Origin: Candidatus Gracilibacteria bacterium GN02-872
GTDB taxonomy: Bacteria > Patescibacteriota > Gracilibacteria > BD1-5 > UBA6164
Assembly: GCA_003260325.1 (NCBI GenBank)
Contig: MOLU01000002.1
Span: 85,536 to 149,535 of the forward strand
Direction of reading: 5' to 3'
DNA: 64,000 bases
Shown piece after piece: positions 10,102-18,788 of the stretch (the first letter of the stretch is position 1; each line of letters starts with the position of its first letter). Below the pieces are notes generated by a model. It was not told the DNA's origin. It searched no databases and saw only the letters and a program-made list of their open reading frames with translations. Made by a program: the position numbers and the translations under genes.

Positions 10102-10573
10102 TCTTTTTTGTTTTTGGTAAACTTTCACAAGCAATTCAGTCTTTGTCTTTATCAAGCCCATAAATATCCAAACTTTTTGGATTTGAAACTCACTTATTAT
10201 TTTTCTTAATTTCATTCATACAAGTATCATAAACCTTTTGTGCTTCAGCTTGAGTTGTAAAATTATTACAATTCACATCAGCTTTTACACAGCTTCAAAT
10301 AAGTCTTACTGTATTTCCATTTTTATCTTTTACACTTTCAACTCTTGATTCTTTATAGTTTCATGTTTCCCAAAGTTTTCACAAATCTACATCATAATTA
10401 AATCCTTCAAGTCACATTGCAATTGCTAAAAGTACAAAAATAATCCAAAGTGCGGTTGTTGCCTTTTTCCAAAAAAATATTAAGAATAAAACAATAACCA
10501 TTAAAATTCAAATAATCCACATTCTGCATTTTTTACTGTTTCTGCAGTCTTGTAAAGTTTCTTTTATTCACAT
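10091..10573 (-). CDS. Membrane protein with C-terminal excalibur domain
   Basis: 160 residues. It has a Cys-containing N-terminus (QDCRNSKKCRMW), two hydrophobic spans (about residues 19-34 and 40-58), a linker with four cysteines, and the C-terminal motif DKDKDGIACE, the calcium-binding excalibur signature (D-x-D-x-DG-x-x-CE). The terminal domain should lie outside the membrane and bind calcium. The glycine in the motif is TGA. The exact role is unknown; the family is often tied to surface nucleases or wall proteins. Confidence 0.75.
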
Positions 10574-10699
10574 AAAAAATATTTTAAAAATAATGAATTT
10601 ATTTTACGAATTTTCTTAGTTTTGTCAAAAAAGTGTTAAAGTTTTGACTTTTTAAAGATAAATTTTAAAATACCCCAAAATAGAACTAATTTTAAAATT

Positions 10700-11809
10700 A
10701 TGAAATTTGTGCTTTCAACTATTGCTTGAGTTGAATCTATAGCCAAAAAAGAAATAGAACGAGTTTGAGGGAAAATTGAGGAAGTAACTGACAGACTTGT
10801 TATATTTTCCTGAGATGCAAAGCTTATGGTTTCAGTAAATCTCTGGTCAAGAGTTGGAAATAAACTTTATATTTTGCTTGAGGAAAAAGAAAAAGTTATT
10901 GATTTTGATAAATTTTTTGAAACTATAAAAAATATTTCTTTTAAAAAATATTTCAAAAAAAATAACCCGATTTTAGTTAAGGCAAGCTCTACTCGAAGCG
11001 AATTATTTGCAGAAAGAACTATGCAATCTCTCTGAAAAAAAGCAATAATTTCTTCTCTTGTTTGAGCTGAAAATAAATACTTTGAAGATGAAAATGAGCA
11101 AAAAGTAGAAATTTTGCTTTTACTAGTTGATAACAAACTCAGAATTCTTTTAAATACTTCATGAGAAGCTTTACATAAAAGATGATATAGAAGAGAATCT
11201 TGAGAAGCTCCGATAAAAGAGAGTTTGGCTGCAGCTTTAGTTTTACTTTCAAACTGGAAATTTAAAAATGATTTTTTTGATCCATTTTGTTGAAGCTGAA
11301 CAATAGTTATAGAAGCTCTTATGATAGCTAAAAATATTGCTCCAGGACTAAAAAGAAAATTTGCATTTGAAAAACTTTGACTTATTCAAAGTGAAATTAT
11401 TGAAAACGAAAGAAATATCGCAAAGCAAAAAGAATTTAACTGAAACTATAAAATATTTGCTTCAGATATAGATGAAGAAATTCTAGAAATAGCTAAACAA
11501 AATGTAAAACGAGCCTGACTTTCTTGACAAATAATATTTCAAAAGAAAGATTTTAGAGAACTTTTATCAAGTGAACTAAACTGAACTTTAGTTTCAAATC
11601 CTCCTTATTGAGAAAGACTTAAAACTGAGGACTTAGGGTGACTTTATAAAGATATTGACAAAATTTTTAGAAAAAATAAAAATCTAAATTGATGAATTAT
11701 TTCAAGTTTTTTAGATTTTGATAAAATTGTGAAAAAAGATTTTTACAAAAAAAGAAAACTTTATAATTGAGGAGAAATGTGTTATTTTTGGAGAAAAAAT
11801 ACTTTTTAA
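10700..11809 (+). CDS. RlmL-like 23S rRNA (guanine-N2) methyltransferase
   Basis: 369 residues. The N-terminal ~160 residues resemble a THUMP/ferredoxin-like RNA-binding part, with LHKRGYRRESGEAPIKESLA leading into the catalytic domain. There follow DPFCGSGTI near residue 195 and the N6/N2-methylase motif NPPYGERL near 299. This is the layout of RlmL and YcbY-type enzymes that methylate a guanine of 23S rRNA. It lacks the second RlmK domain of the E. coli fusion. The glycines in FCGSGT and PYG are TGA. Confidence 0.85.
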
Positions 11810-11854
11810 AAACTTAATTATACAATAAATATTTGCATTTTAAAGAAAATATTT

Positions 11855-11890
11855 TTGCAATTATTTTAAAATATGCTATACTTTGTATAG
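11855..11890 (+). promoter_or_regulatory. Promoter with overlapping palindrome, upstream of the DsbA-like gene
   Basis: TTGCAA (11855-11860) and TATACT (11877-11882) are 16 bp apart. The palindrome CTATA-CTTTG-TATAG (11876-11890) covers the -10, so a bound dimer would block the polymerase. It is a shorter copy of the TACTATA-N5-TATAGTA element seen elsewhere in the window. Confidence 0.6.
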
Positions 11891-11931
11891 TTTCTGAACT
11901 AATAAATTTTAATTTTTTAAATAACTAAATT

Positions 11932-12780
11932 ATGACAAAAGAGAAACAAAATATTTTGATGCCTTTGATATCTACAATGCTTATTTTTACATTGGTAAAT
12001 ATTTGAGCAACTTATTTTATGCTAAAACAAAATCAATATGATTTTAACTGATGAAAAGAAAATTATGAAAAACTTTCTTATTATAATAAAGTTCAGTATA
12101 ACCAAATGTTTGGTGAATATAAAACTTTAGAAGAATTTAAGAAAGCGCTTGATGAAAGAGTAAAAAATGCCTGAGGTACAGTTTGAGATAATAACGCTGC
12201 TACTCAACCACAAGAAAAATGAAAAGTTTCTCTTGAAGAACTAAAAGTCACAACTCCAGTTTATGGAAAAGCTTGAACAAAATTTTCTATTTATGAGTTT
12301 AGTGATTTAGAATGTCCTTATTGTCAACAACTTCATCAAACTGGTATAGTTAAAGATGCTGTTTCAAAAAACTGAGAAACTTTAAATTATGTTTTTAAAA
12401 ACTTTCCATTGACTCAAATTCATGCTTGAGCTCAAATGAAATCTGAAGCTGGACTTTGTGTGTTTGAATTAACTGGAAATAATTCAGAATCATTTTATAA
12501 ATATATAGATTGAGTATTTGCTGCAGGAACTCGTGCTTCAAAAGATGATATTTTAAAAATAGCTGAGTCAATCGGAGTTCAAAAAGATAAAATGGAAGAG
12601 TGTATAAATTCAGGAAAAAACAAAGCAACAGTTGAAAAAGATCTAAATCAATGAATGCAACACTTTGGTGTTGGATGAACACCAACTTTGATAGTTGTAA
12701 ACAACGAAACTTGAGATTGGGCAAAAGTTCCTCAAAGAACTTCAGATTCAATTATTGCAACTATGGATTCTTTAAAATAA
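11932..12780 (+). CDS. DsbA-like thiol oxidoreductase, membrane-anchored
   Basis: 282 residues. An N-terminal signal-anchor (about residues 9-28) is followed by a linker and a thioredoxin-fold domain with the active site DLECPYCQQLH near residue 128 and the cis-proline segment VGGTPTLIV near 250. This is the BdbD/DsbA type ('protein-disulfide isomerase-like, DSBA oxidoreductase') that makes disulfides in exported proteins. Eleven bases later comes a membrane protein with a GCPAC motif, a likely redox partner. Confidence 0.88.
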
Positions 12781-12791
12781 TCTAAAAAAAT

Positions 12792-13256
12792 ATGTTAATA
12801 TTTAGAAATTTATTAAAAGTTCTCAAAAGTCCAACAGGGCTTTTTTGAACTGTGATTTGAGTACTTATAATAGCTATTCCATCGTATTTGTTTACAGATA
12901 AACAAACAATTGTTTTCAATATGTGAATATGAATTTATACTTTTGAGATAGTTTTGAGCTTTTTAATCGCAATTTTATTTGGAATATTTCTTTGAGCAAC
13001 TATTTACAAAATAAAATATTTTAGTGTAAAAAAGACTTGAGTTTGAGTTTTTGCTTGATTTATCGGAGTTTTAGTTTCTTGATGTCCAGCTTGTTCACTT
13101 TCTCTTGCTTCTTTTTTCTGACTTGCTTGATTTTTACAATTTTTTCCATACTGATGAATAGAATTGAAAGCTATTTCTGTACTACTTCTACTTTTTGCTT
13201 GCTATAATGCATTAAAAAATTTAGAAACTTGTAATTTAAAATTAAAAAGAATTTAA
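12792..13256 (+). CDS. Polytopic membrane protein with a GCPAC cysteine pair
   Basis: 154 residues, predicted four spans, with the pair SGCPACSLSLASFFGL at the start of the third span (about residues 98-113). Cysteine pairs in this setting occur in quinone-linked or DsbD-like redox carriers. It follows the DsbA-like gene by 11 bases, so it may be the membrane partner that re-oxidises (or reduces) it. That link is inference from context. The membrane part is unusually rich in TGA-encoded glycine. Confidence 0.65.
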
Positions 13257-13289
13257 AAAAAGACTAGAAACAGTTTTCTAGTCTTTTTT
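13257..13289 (+). terminator. Terminator after the DsbA-like operon
   Basis: AAAAGACTAGAAA pairs with TTTCTAGTCTTTT around a short loop, followed by T residues. Confidence 0.8.
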
Positions 13290-13907
13290 GAGCTATTTAT
13301 TTTTTTATTTATTTATTTTATGAAAAATATCTTTTGTTTATCAATTTTTTTAGTAATTACAACTTTTTTCAGTTAAGGCTTCTTTTTTCTATCTTTTTTC
13401 TAATTTTTCGTTTTTACAAAAAATATTGATGATGTACTTTATTAACTTTAAAAATATGAAAAATCTATAAATTCTAAAAATGTTTTTTAAAAAATGGGTT
13501 TTATTAAATAAAAAAATAAATAGTCTTTTTTATTATAAGAGGAAAATATATATTGTCAAGTTAAAATTTGACTTTTTGAAATTTAGTTGTAAAAATATAT
13601 TTAAATAAGTTTATTCTTGCTATTTAAATAACTTAAAATAGGGAAGAAAAAAGAGGCTGAATTCAGCCTCTTTTTATCTAAGCGTAACACTTTAGACTAT
13701 TACAGAAACATTTCTTTACTTATCTTCAAGTAAAAATAATTTAAGAAACATTGTATATAACTTTATAATTTTAAAATTTTTAATCTTTATTTTTTATTTT
13801 AAGAAATATTTTAATAATTAGTCAATAGAAAAAATTAAAAAAGATTGATTTTTTCTAGCTTTTTTACAATATATAAGATATTTCATTATTATTTAAAAAA
13901 ACTATTT
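13290..13907. other. Gene-poor stretch with a possible decayed gene
   Basis: About 600 bp without a credible gene. At 13320-13376 a start and signal-peptide-like codons (MKNIFCLSIFLVITTFFS) end in TAA; this looks like the surviving 5' end of a lost secreted-protein gene. A perfect palindrome with a T run lies at 13650-13673. A weak TTGACT at 13568 could serve a short RNA ending there, but the -10 is poor. The rest is AT-rich and featureless. Confidence 0.4.
13650..13673 (+). terminator. Perfect palindromic terminator without an adjacent gene
   Basis: AAAGAGGCTGAA (13650-13661) pairs with TTCAGCCTCTTT (13662-13673), an unbroken 24-bp palindrome followed by T residues. No gene ends nearby on either strand, so it may be left over from a lost gene or end a small RNA. 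Confidence 0.6.
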
Positions 13908-14684
13908 ATGAAAAAAATATTTTTTATAATTTTATCTTTCTTTATTGTTTCAAATGTTTCAGCAAAATGTGATTGATCAGGTGCTTTTTGAAATACTGAA
14001 CATTATTATAATAATCAGTGAGCATTTTGTAAGTCTTGAGAATTTGTAACTGATTTTCAAGCTATAAAAAAAGATTTATCAAGTGATGATGATTGGAATG
14101 GTGATGAATTTAGTTATCTAGCCGATTTAATTAATTATAGCGACTGAGTAAAAAAAGTTAGAGTTATTTTGAATTGAAAAAATATCCTTGAAATTTCTTA
14201 TGAGTCTTTAGCTATGCCTCATTCTACATTTTCTTTATCTTGAAAACATGTTTTTACTATCTTTTGACATGAAAGGGAAGTTTCTATGAATAATTTAGAT
14301 AAAGATGTTCTTTGATTTTACATAGATTGAAAACAGATTATGAAAACTTTTTCTTTTGATAATGAATTTATATACAAAAAGTTATGAATTGTGAATGATA
14401 GAAACAGACCTAATAAAAGCTTCATAACTGAAAATGAGATAAAAAAGATAGACGGTTTCTTAGAAAAATATGAAAAACTTGATAAAGGTGAAAAACAAAA
14501 ACTAAAAGAAACTCTTCAAAAAGAAGTGTATAAGTATTTAGATAAAGACTCTTATATTTATGACTCAGCTAAATTTGACTATGTTTGAGGGAAGCATACC
14601 GTAGGAGCAAATTACAAGAGATATTTTGTTTTAAATTATGTGTTACAAGAAATAATTGTTTCAGAACTATTAAAAAAATCTTAG
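13908..14684 (+). CDS. Secreted protein, unknown
   Basis: 258 residues with a clear N-terminal signal peptide (MKKIFFIILSFFIVSNVSA), then CDGSGAFGN and a soluble region. A charged helical stretch lies near residues 175-215 (KIDGFLEKYEKLDKGEKQKL). No family recognised. It is predicted to be exported. TGA encodes many of its glycines, so it is a native gene. It ends at a bidirectional terminator shared with dnaK. Confidence 0.7.
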
Positions 14685-14705
14685 AAAATTTTCTAAGATT
14701 TTTTT
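14673..14705. terminator. Bidirectional terminator
   Basis: AATCTTAGAAAA pairs with TTTTCTAAGATT with A/T runs on both sides. It ends the secreted-protein gene (plus) and dnaK (minus). Confidence 0.85.
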
Positions 14706-14709
14706 GTTT

Positions 14710-16596
14710 TTAAACTCTAGTTGTATTTTCTACTTCTCAGTCAACAACTCAGTCATCAGATTTATTTTCTGTTTGATTTGATGAAGTATCTCATCCAGCT
14801 TGGTAAATCTTTTGTCATACTTTCATCATTTCATCATTTAATTCTTTTGTAGGAGCTTCAAAATCAGTTCAAGAAGCATTTGGATTTCATAAGATTTCTT
14901 TTACTTTTCAGATTTTTTCTTCTAGAGATTTTTTATCAGCTTCATCTATTTTATCAGCATTATCTCTTATCAATTTTTCAGCTTGAGCAATTGTAGAGTC
15001 TGCGTGATTTCTAGCATCAGCTTGAGATTTCTTTTTTTGGTCTTCTTCTCTTTTGGCTTCAGCTTCTTTTACTAGTTTATCTACTTCTGCATCATCCATT
15101 CAAGTTGAACCTTGAATTGTGATATTTTGAGTTTTTCCTGTTCATTTATCTTTTGCTGTTACTTTTAAAACTCAGTTTGCATCGATATCAAAAGTAACTT
15201 CTATTTGAGGAACTCATCTTGGAGCTGGAGCTATTCCATCAAGAATAAATTTTCAAAGAGATTTGTTATCAGCAGCCATTTCTCTTTCTCATTGTAAAAC
15301 ATGAATCTCAACACTTGGTTGATTATCAACAGCAGTTGAGAAAGTCTCTGATTTAGAAGCTGGAATAGTTGTATTTCTAGCTATCATTGGAGTCCTGATT
15401 CCTCACATTGTTTCTATTCAAAGAGTTAGAGGAGTTACATCCAAAAGCAAAACATCAGTTACATCTCAACCAATAATTCAAGCTTGGATTGCTGCTCACA
15501 TAGCTACTGCTTCGTCTGGATTTATTCACTCATTTGGTTTTCTTCCAAAAAATGCTTCAACTTTTTGTTTAACCAAAGGAACTCTTGTAGAACCTCAAAC
15601 AAGCAAAACTTGATTTAATTCACTAGCTTTAAGTCAAGCATCTTCCAAAACTTTTTTACAAGGAATCAAACTTTTTTCAACTAAATCTCAAATCAATTCT
15701 TCAAATTTTGTCTTAGTTATAGTCATAAGTAAATTTTTTGGACCACTAGAATCTACAGTTATATAAGGCAAGTTGATATCATAAGAGTTTGTAGAAGAAA
15801 GTTCTTTTTTAGCTTTTTCTGCTTCATCTCTTACTCTTTGTAAAGCCATAGGATCATTTCTCAAATCTATAGCTTGCTCTTTTTTAAATTCATCAATTAT
15901 GTAATCAACTATTTTTTTGTCAAAATCATCTCAACCTAAGTGAGTGTCTCAATTTGTAGCCAAAACTTCAAAAGTACCTTCTTCACTTAATTCTAAAATA
16001 GAAATATCAAATGTTCCTCAACCTAAATCATAAACTGCAATTTTTTCATTTTTACCTTTTCAAGCTCAGTAAGATAAAGCTGCAGCTGTAGGTTCATTTA
16101 CAATTCTTTTTACTTCAAGTCAAGCTATCTTTCAAGCATTTATAGTTGCTTGTCTTTGGTCATCGTTGAAATAAGCTGGAACAGTGATTACAGCTTCAGT
16201 AACTGTTGTTCAAAGAAATTTTTCAGCATCTTCTCTAAGTTTCATCAAAACATGAGCTCAGATTTCTTCTGGTCTAACAGTTTTTCAGTCAAACTCTATA
16301 AGAGCTTCTCAAGCTGGTCATTTTACAACTTTAAAAGCAACATTTTTTATTTCGTCTTGAACTTCGTCAAATTTTCTACCAATAAATCTTTTTGCTGAGT
16401 AAATAGTATTTGCTGGATTTGTAATAGCCTGTCTTTTTGCTGGAGTTCAAACGATTATAGAACCATCTTTGCTTGCTACGATAGAAGGAGTTGTTCTATT
16501 TCATTCAGCATTTGGGATAACTTTTGCTTCTCAACCTTCCATAAAGGCAACACAAGAGTTAGTTGTTCATAAATCAATTCAAATAATTTTTCACAT
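14710..16596 (-). CDS. dnaK: Chaperone protein DnaK (Hsp70)
   Basis: 628 residues, full length. It begins [21 protein letters not shown], with the phosphate-1 loop intact only if TGA is glycine. An actin-like ATPase domain, a peptide-binding domain and a helical lid follow, ending in an acidic tail. It binds exposed hydrophobic peptides and cycles with ATP. grpE and dnaJ are not adjacent. A CIRCE-like site and a TTGACA/TAAAAT promoter lie upstream, so HrcA control is likely. Confidence 0.97.
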
Positions 16597-16699
16597 ATTT
16601 ATAAAAATTAAGTTTTAAAAATTTTATTAAATGGCTTTAAATTCAGTAAAAATATTTATTTATAAATATTTTTCACTTGAATTATTTAAGCTTGTATCT

Positions 16700-16727
16700 A
16701 TTTTATTCAAAAAAAATATTTTGTCAA
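16700..16727 (-). promoter_or_regulatory. dnaK promoter
   Basis: On the minus strand TTGACA (16727-16722) and TAAAAT (16705-16700) are 16 bp apart. The CIRCE-like repeat ends a few bases upstream of the -35, rather than between the promoter and the gene as in many bacteria. Confidence 0.7.
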
Positions 16728-16734
16728 ATTTATT

Positions 16735-16761
16735 TTAGCACTTTTTTTATTTAGGTGCTAA
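16735..16761. promoter_or_regulatory. CIRCE-like HrcA operator at dnaK
   Basis: TTAGCACTT (16735-16743), a 9-base spacer, then AGGTGCTAA (16753-16761). The CIRCE consensus is TTAGCACTC-N9-GAGTGCTAA, so only the innermost arm bases differ. CIRCE is the known binding site of the heat-shock repressor HrcA. Confidence 0.85.
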
Positions 16762-16782
16762 AATATTTTTAATAAAAGAAAA

Positions 16783-16803
16783 AAGCCAGAATTTCTCTGG
16801 CTT
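16783..16803 (-). terminator. Terminator of cassette gene 1
   Basis: AAGCCAGA pairs with TCTGGCTT, followed on the minus strand by a T run. The same GCCAG-type stem closes the next two cassettes. Confidence 0.75.
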
Positions 16804-16811
16804 ATGTAGAA

Positions 16812-17081
16812 TTATTTTTCTTGAAAAAATCTTTTTAAATCATTTTCAAGAATTGTTAAAGCAGTATTTTCAATGATATTTAAATCAATTCCTAGTCTCT
16901 TTTTTTTTATAAGTTGCAAGTACAAAAGCATTTTGTTTTTCATGCTTTCTCCTTGAGAACCTGTTATACAAGAGATTATTTTATTTAGATTGCAGGCTTT
17001 TTTATGTCCATCAAGGACACTTAATGTAGCTTCATTTAAAGCTTCTGTAATACTAATTTTGTATTTGATTCCAAAGTACAT
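16812..17081 (-). CDS. Small cassette protein 1 (SVLDGH family)
   Basis: 89 residues starting MYFGIKYKISITEALNE. The start is fixed by a strong SD (AAAAGGAG, about 7 bases upstream), unlike most genes in the window. It shares EALNE, a GHK/GHQK segment and LYL-x-x-x-x-x-K-R-x-G with cassette 2, and LSVLDGH with cassette 4. All six glycines are GGN, none TGA. It has its own promoter (TTGACT 17189-17184, TATAAT 17167-17162) and terminator. No known family; probably acquired DNA. Confidence 0.65.
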   Translation of the reverse strand: MYFGIKYKISITEALNEATLSVLDGHKKACNLNKIISCITGSQGESMKNKMLLYLQLIKKKRLGIDLNIIENTALTILENDLKRFFQEK

Positions 17082-17161
17082 TTTTATCTCCTTTTGTTTC
17101 ATGTTTGAGTTAATTTTAGTATTTATTTATTGAAATCGCAAAATAAACTAAAATTGATGAT

Positions 17162-17189
17162 ATTATAAATTATAATAAATTTTAGTCAA
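17162..17189 (-). promoter_or_regulatory. Promoter of cassette gene 1
   Basis: TTGACT and TATAAT on the minus strand, 16-bp spacer. Confidence 0.65.
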
Positions 17190-17210
17190 GTATATTTTTG
17201 AGGTAAAAAA

Positions 17211-17233
17211 AAGCCAGAGCTTTGCTCTGGCTT
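17211..17233 (-). terminator. Terminator of cassette gene 2
   Basis: AAGCCAGAGC (17211-17220) pairs with GCTCTGGCTT (17224-17233), followed by a T-rich run on the minus strand. Confidence 0.8.
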
Positions 17234-17240
17234 GGAAGGA

Positions 17241-17522
17241 TTATGCTGCCTTACTTACCTCCTGTAAGAGAATACTTTTTAATCGCACCTTTACATAGTT
17301 CACTACTGCTGGTATTGACCCCATTCTCTTAGCTCTGTGTATGCCAAGATACAATATCAAACTACGTTTCTTATCTATATTCCCAAGCACATCCTGCCTT
17401 GAAAATATTATTTTTTTAAAGCGCTTTTGATGCCCAGAGAAATCTTTACACCTCTTCAGCTCATTTAAGGCTTCAGTATCACTCAGGAGATAGGACTCTA
17501 GGCTAGCTTTAAGGTTTTCCAT
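17241..17522 (-). CDS. Small cassette protein 2
   Basis: 93 residues starting MENLKASLESYLLSDTEALNE, with SD TAGGAG upstream of the ATG at 17522. It is a paralogue of cassette 1 (EALNE, SGHQKRFKK, LILYLGIHRAKRMG). Glycine codons include GGG and GGC, which are rare in the rest of the window, and none is TGA. It is GC-richer than its surroundings. The promoter is TTGACA (17632-17627) with TATAAT (17610-17605), and a terminator follows. Function unknown; its codon use marks it as foreign. Confidence 0.65.
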   Translation of the reverse strand: MENLKASLESYLLSDTEALNELKRCKDFSGHQKRFKKIIFSRQDVLGNIDKKRSLILYLGIHRAKRMGSIPAVVNYVKVRLKSILLQEVSKAA

Positions 17523-17604
17523 CAAATGGCTCCTATAAGATTAAGTGGACAAAATACCAAGTCTTCCATAAACAGTAAAACTGCTAGAAAAACTAGGTCT
17601 GAGT

Positions 17605-17632
17605 ATTATAGAAAAATAAAATCATTTGTCAA
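17605..17632 (-). promoter_or_regulatory. Promoter of cassette gene 2
   Basis: TTGACA and TATAAT on the minus strand with a 16-bp spacer, about 80 bases before the ATG at 17522. Confidence 0.65.
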
Positions 17633-17644
17633 AAGAAAAAGTAA

Positions 17645-17669
17645 AAAAGCCAGGATTTTCCTGGCTTTT
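17645..17669 (-). terminator. Terminator of the 9-codon leader
   Basis: AAAAGCCAGG pairs with CCTGGCTTTT around a short AT loop. It ends the transcript that carries the tiny ORF at 17680-17709. Confidence 0.75.
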
Positions 17670-17679
17670 GGTTTTTTGG

Positions 17680-17709
17680 CTAGAAATCCCAACCTTCTCT
17701 TATTTTCAT
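17680..17709 (-). CDS. 9-codon ORF with full promoter and SD (stub of a lost cassette gene?)
   Basis: MKIREGWDF then TAG. It has AAAGGAGG 5 bases before the ATG and a promoter TTGCAA (17767-17762) / TATAAT (17745-17740) with a 16-bp spacer, and a terminator follows about 10 bases later. So a complete expression unit surrounds only nine codons. It is either a real leader peptide or a cassette whose body has been deleted. Confidence 0.4.
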   Translation of the reverse strand: MKIREGWDF

Positions 17710-17739
17710 AAGACCTCCTTTAAAAAATAATACCTACTT

Positions 17740-17767
17740 ATTATAAGCCAAATAATTATTTTTGCAA
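17740..17767 (-). promoter_or_regulatory. Promoter of the 9-codon unit
   Basis: TTGCAA and TATAAT on the minus strand, 16-bp spacer. Confidence 0.6.
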
Positions 17768-17781
17768 GAAAAAAGCTAAGA

Positions 17782-17943
17782 TTACTCCTGACTAATACCA
17801 AATATTTGAACCCATATTTCTTGGGAACCAGTCTCTAAGTATTTTAGCATTTTCATTCTTAATCCTAAAGGTATTGGTGATCCTAGTTTTCTACAGAAGT
17901 CATCTCTAACTTCTATAGGTACATATTCTAAATTCAAATTCAT
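17782..17943 (-). CDS. Small cassette protein 3
   Basis: 53 residues, MNLNLEYVPIEVRDDFCRKL onward, with SD AAAAGGAG upstream of the ATG. Five glycines, all GGN. The segment LRMKMLKYLETGSQE recalls the K-x-x-x-LYL region of cassettes 1 and 4. The promoter (TTGACA 18015-18010, TAAAAT 17993-17988) is preceded by a second CIRCE-like repeat and closely matches the dnaK control region. This is the only cassette with an HrcA-type site. Function unknown. Confidence 0.6.
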   Translation of the reverse strand: MNLNLEYVPIEVRDDFCRKLGSPIPLGLRMKMLKYLETGSQEIWVQIFGISQE

Positions 17944-17987
17944 ACAATTCTCCTTTTAAAATTTTGAAAAATGAAAACAGACCTTTT

Positions 17988-18015
17988 ATTTTATAAATAA
18001 AATTTATTTTGTCAA
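17988..18015 (-). promoter_or_regulatory. Promoter of cassette gene 3, dnaK-like
   Basis: TTGACA and TAAAAT on the minus strand with a 16-bp spacer, in nearly the same sequence context as the dnaK promoter. Confidence 0.65.
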
Positions 18016-18022
18016 ATTTATT

Positions 18023-18048
18023 TTAGCATTTTTTTATCTAGGTGCTAA
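18023..18048. promoter_or_regulatory. Second CIRCE-like element
   Basis: TTAGCATTT (18023-18031), 8-base spacer, AGGTGCTAA (18040-18048). It is like the dnaK CIRCE but one base shorter and with a changed left arm (CATT for CACT). The flanks (ATTTTGTCAAATTTATTTTAG) also match the dnaK upstream region, so the whole control segment was copied. Confidence 0.6.
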
Positions 18049-18069
18049 ATATTTAATAATTTAAAGAAA

Positions 18070-18093
18070 AAAGCTAAGCAACTGCTTAGCTTT
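18070..18093 (-). terminator. Terminator after the broken cassette
   Basis: AAAGCTAAGC pairs with GCTTAGCTTT. On the minus strand it follows the stop at 18101-18103. Confidence 0.75.
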
Positions 18094-18100
18094 AAATAGT

Positions 18101-18320
18101 CTATGCGGCTTTTTTCTGAAGAATTCTTCCTGCTTCAGCTAGTATAGCTAGCCTTTGAGAATATCTTTTCCCCCTGTTTTTTGGGGGGGATTTCAAAATA
18201 CTCATCAATTAGTATCCTTAGAATAGGCTACTCTCCGCTTATTCCTTCCTGAAGAATTTTTTGTTCTTCACTGTCATCTGTAAATGACAGTATTATTGCT
18301 TTTTTCTGTTCGTAGTCCAA
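18101..18320 (-). pseudogene. Broken small cassette gene
   Basis: From a TTG at 18320 (SD TAGGAG) the frame reads DYEQKKAIILSFTDDSEEQ, hits TAG at 18228-18230, continues in the same frame (PILRILIDEYFEIPPKKQGEK), then needs a frame change near a C7/A6 run to read RLAILAEAGRILQKKAA before the final TAG. The ending resembles that of cassette 2 (LLQEVSKAA). Promoter TTGACA (18434-18429)/TATAAT (18413-18408). A nonsense codon plus a slip in a homopolymer make this a likely dead cassette. Confidence 0.5.
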
Positions 18321-18409
18321 GTTTTACTCCTATCTTCAATTTGAACACATTTCCTCTCAAAAGACGTGATAGCTGCAATTACAACTTCAGCAAATAAGAG
18401 GAACTTCAT
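18293..18409 (-). CDS. Possible 38-residue ORF overlapping the broken cassette
   Basis: An ATG at 18409 opens MKFLLFAEVVIAAITSFERK and runs 38 codons to TAA in another frame than the broken cassette. No SD. The ATG lies immediately after the -10, so it would be almost leaderless. It may be noise or the real start region before a frame change. Confidence 0.2.
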   Translation of the reverse strand: MKFLLFAEVVIAAITSFERKCVQIEDRSKTWTTNRKKQ

Positions 18410-18451
18410 TATATTCAAAATAAAAATTTGTCAAACAAAAATCAAAAAAAG

Positions 18452-18482
18452 AAAAACCTCAACTTTTAAAGTTGAGGTTTTT
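18452..18482 (-). terminator. Terminator of cassette gene 4
   Basis: AAACCTCAACTTT pairs with AAAGTTGAGGTTT, with A/T runs on both sides. Confidence 0.8.
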
Positions 18483-18484
18483 TA

Positions 18485-18688
18485 TTAAATATTTTTTATA
18501 ATTATTCTTTTTAATGATAACTTTTCAAGTTTCTCTATGAAACTTAGATTTTTTTCACTATGCAGTTCCAAATATTTTATTACTGCAACCTTTAATGGAC
18601 TATCATGTCCATCTAGGACAGATAGTATTTTGGTTTTATACTTTTTTAATTCAAAGCATTTCTCTAACTCATCTTTATAAAAAGACAT
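18485..18688 (-). CDS. Small cassette protein 4 (SVLDGH family)
   Basis: 67 residues, MSFYKDELEKCFELKKYKTK, then ILSVLDGHDSPLKVAVIKYL. The SVLDGH stretch is shared with cassette 1. The start is fixed by AAGGAG six bases before ATG 18688. The only glycine is GGA. The promoter is TTGACA (18781-18776) / TATAAT (18760-18755) with a 15-bp spacer. An inverted repeat, CTTAATC/GATTAAG, lies in the leader. Unknown function. Confidence 0.6.
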   Translation of the reverse strand: MSFYKDELEKCFELKKYKTKILSVLDGHDSPLKVAVIKYLELHSEKNLSFIEKLEKLSLKRIIIKNI

Positions 18689-18719
18689 TTTATGCTCCTT
18701 TTTTAAAAAAAACAACTTA

Positions 18720-18747
18720 CTTAATCACTTGAAAAATCAGGATTAAG
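18720..18747. promoter_or_regulatory. Inverted repeat in the cassette 4 leader
   Basis: CTTAATC (18720-18726) and GATTAAG (18741-18747), the same arms as the tighter palindrome before cassette 5, placed between -10 and SD. Possible operator. Confidence 0.45.
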
Positions 18748-18754
18748 TTTGTTA

Positions 18755-18781
18755 ATTATACTTAAAAAATATTTTTGTCAA
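18755..18781 (-). promoter_or_regulatory. Promoter of cassette gene 4
   Basis: TTGACA and TATAAT on the minus strand with a 15-bp spacer. Confidence 0.65.
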
Positions 18782-18788
18782 GAAAAAG

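Noticed and set aside
12395..12751. Minus-strand ORF inside the DsbA-like gene
   Set aside because: Reverse shadow; the plus-strand frame carries the CPYC active site and cis-proline.
17526..17711. Plus-strand ORF of 61 codons across the cassette 2 promoter
   Set aside because: It spans a promoter, a terminator hairpin and the 9-codon stub on the other strand, so it is a chance frame.
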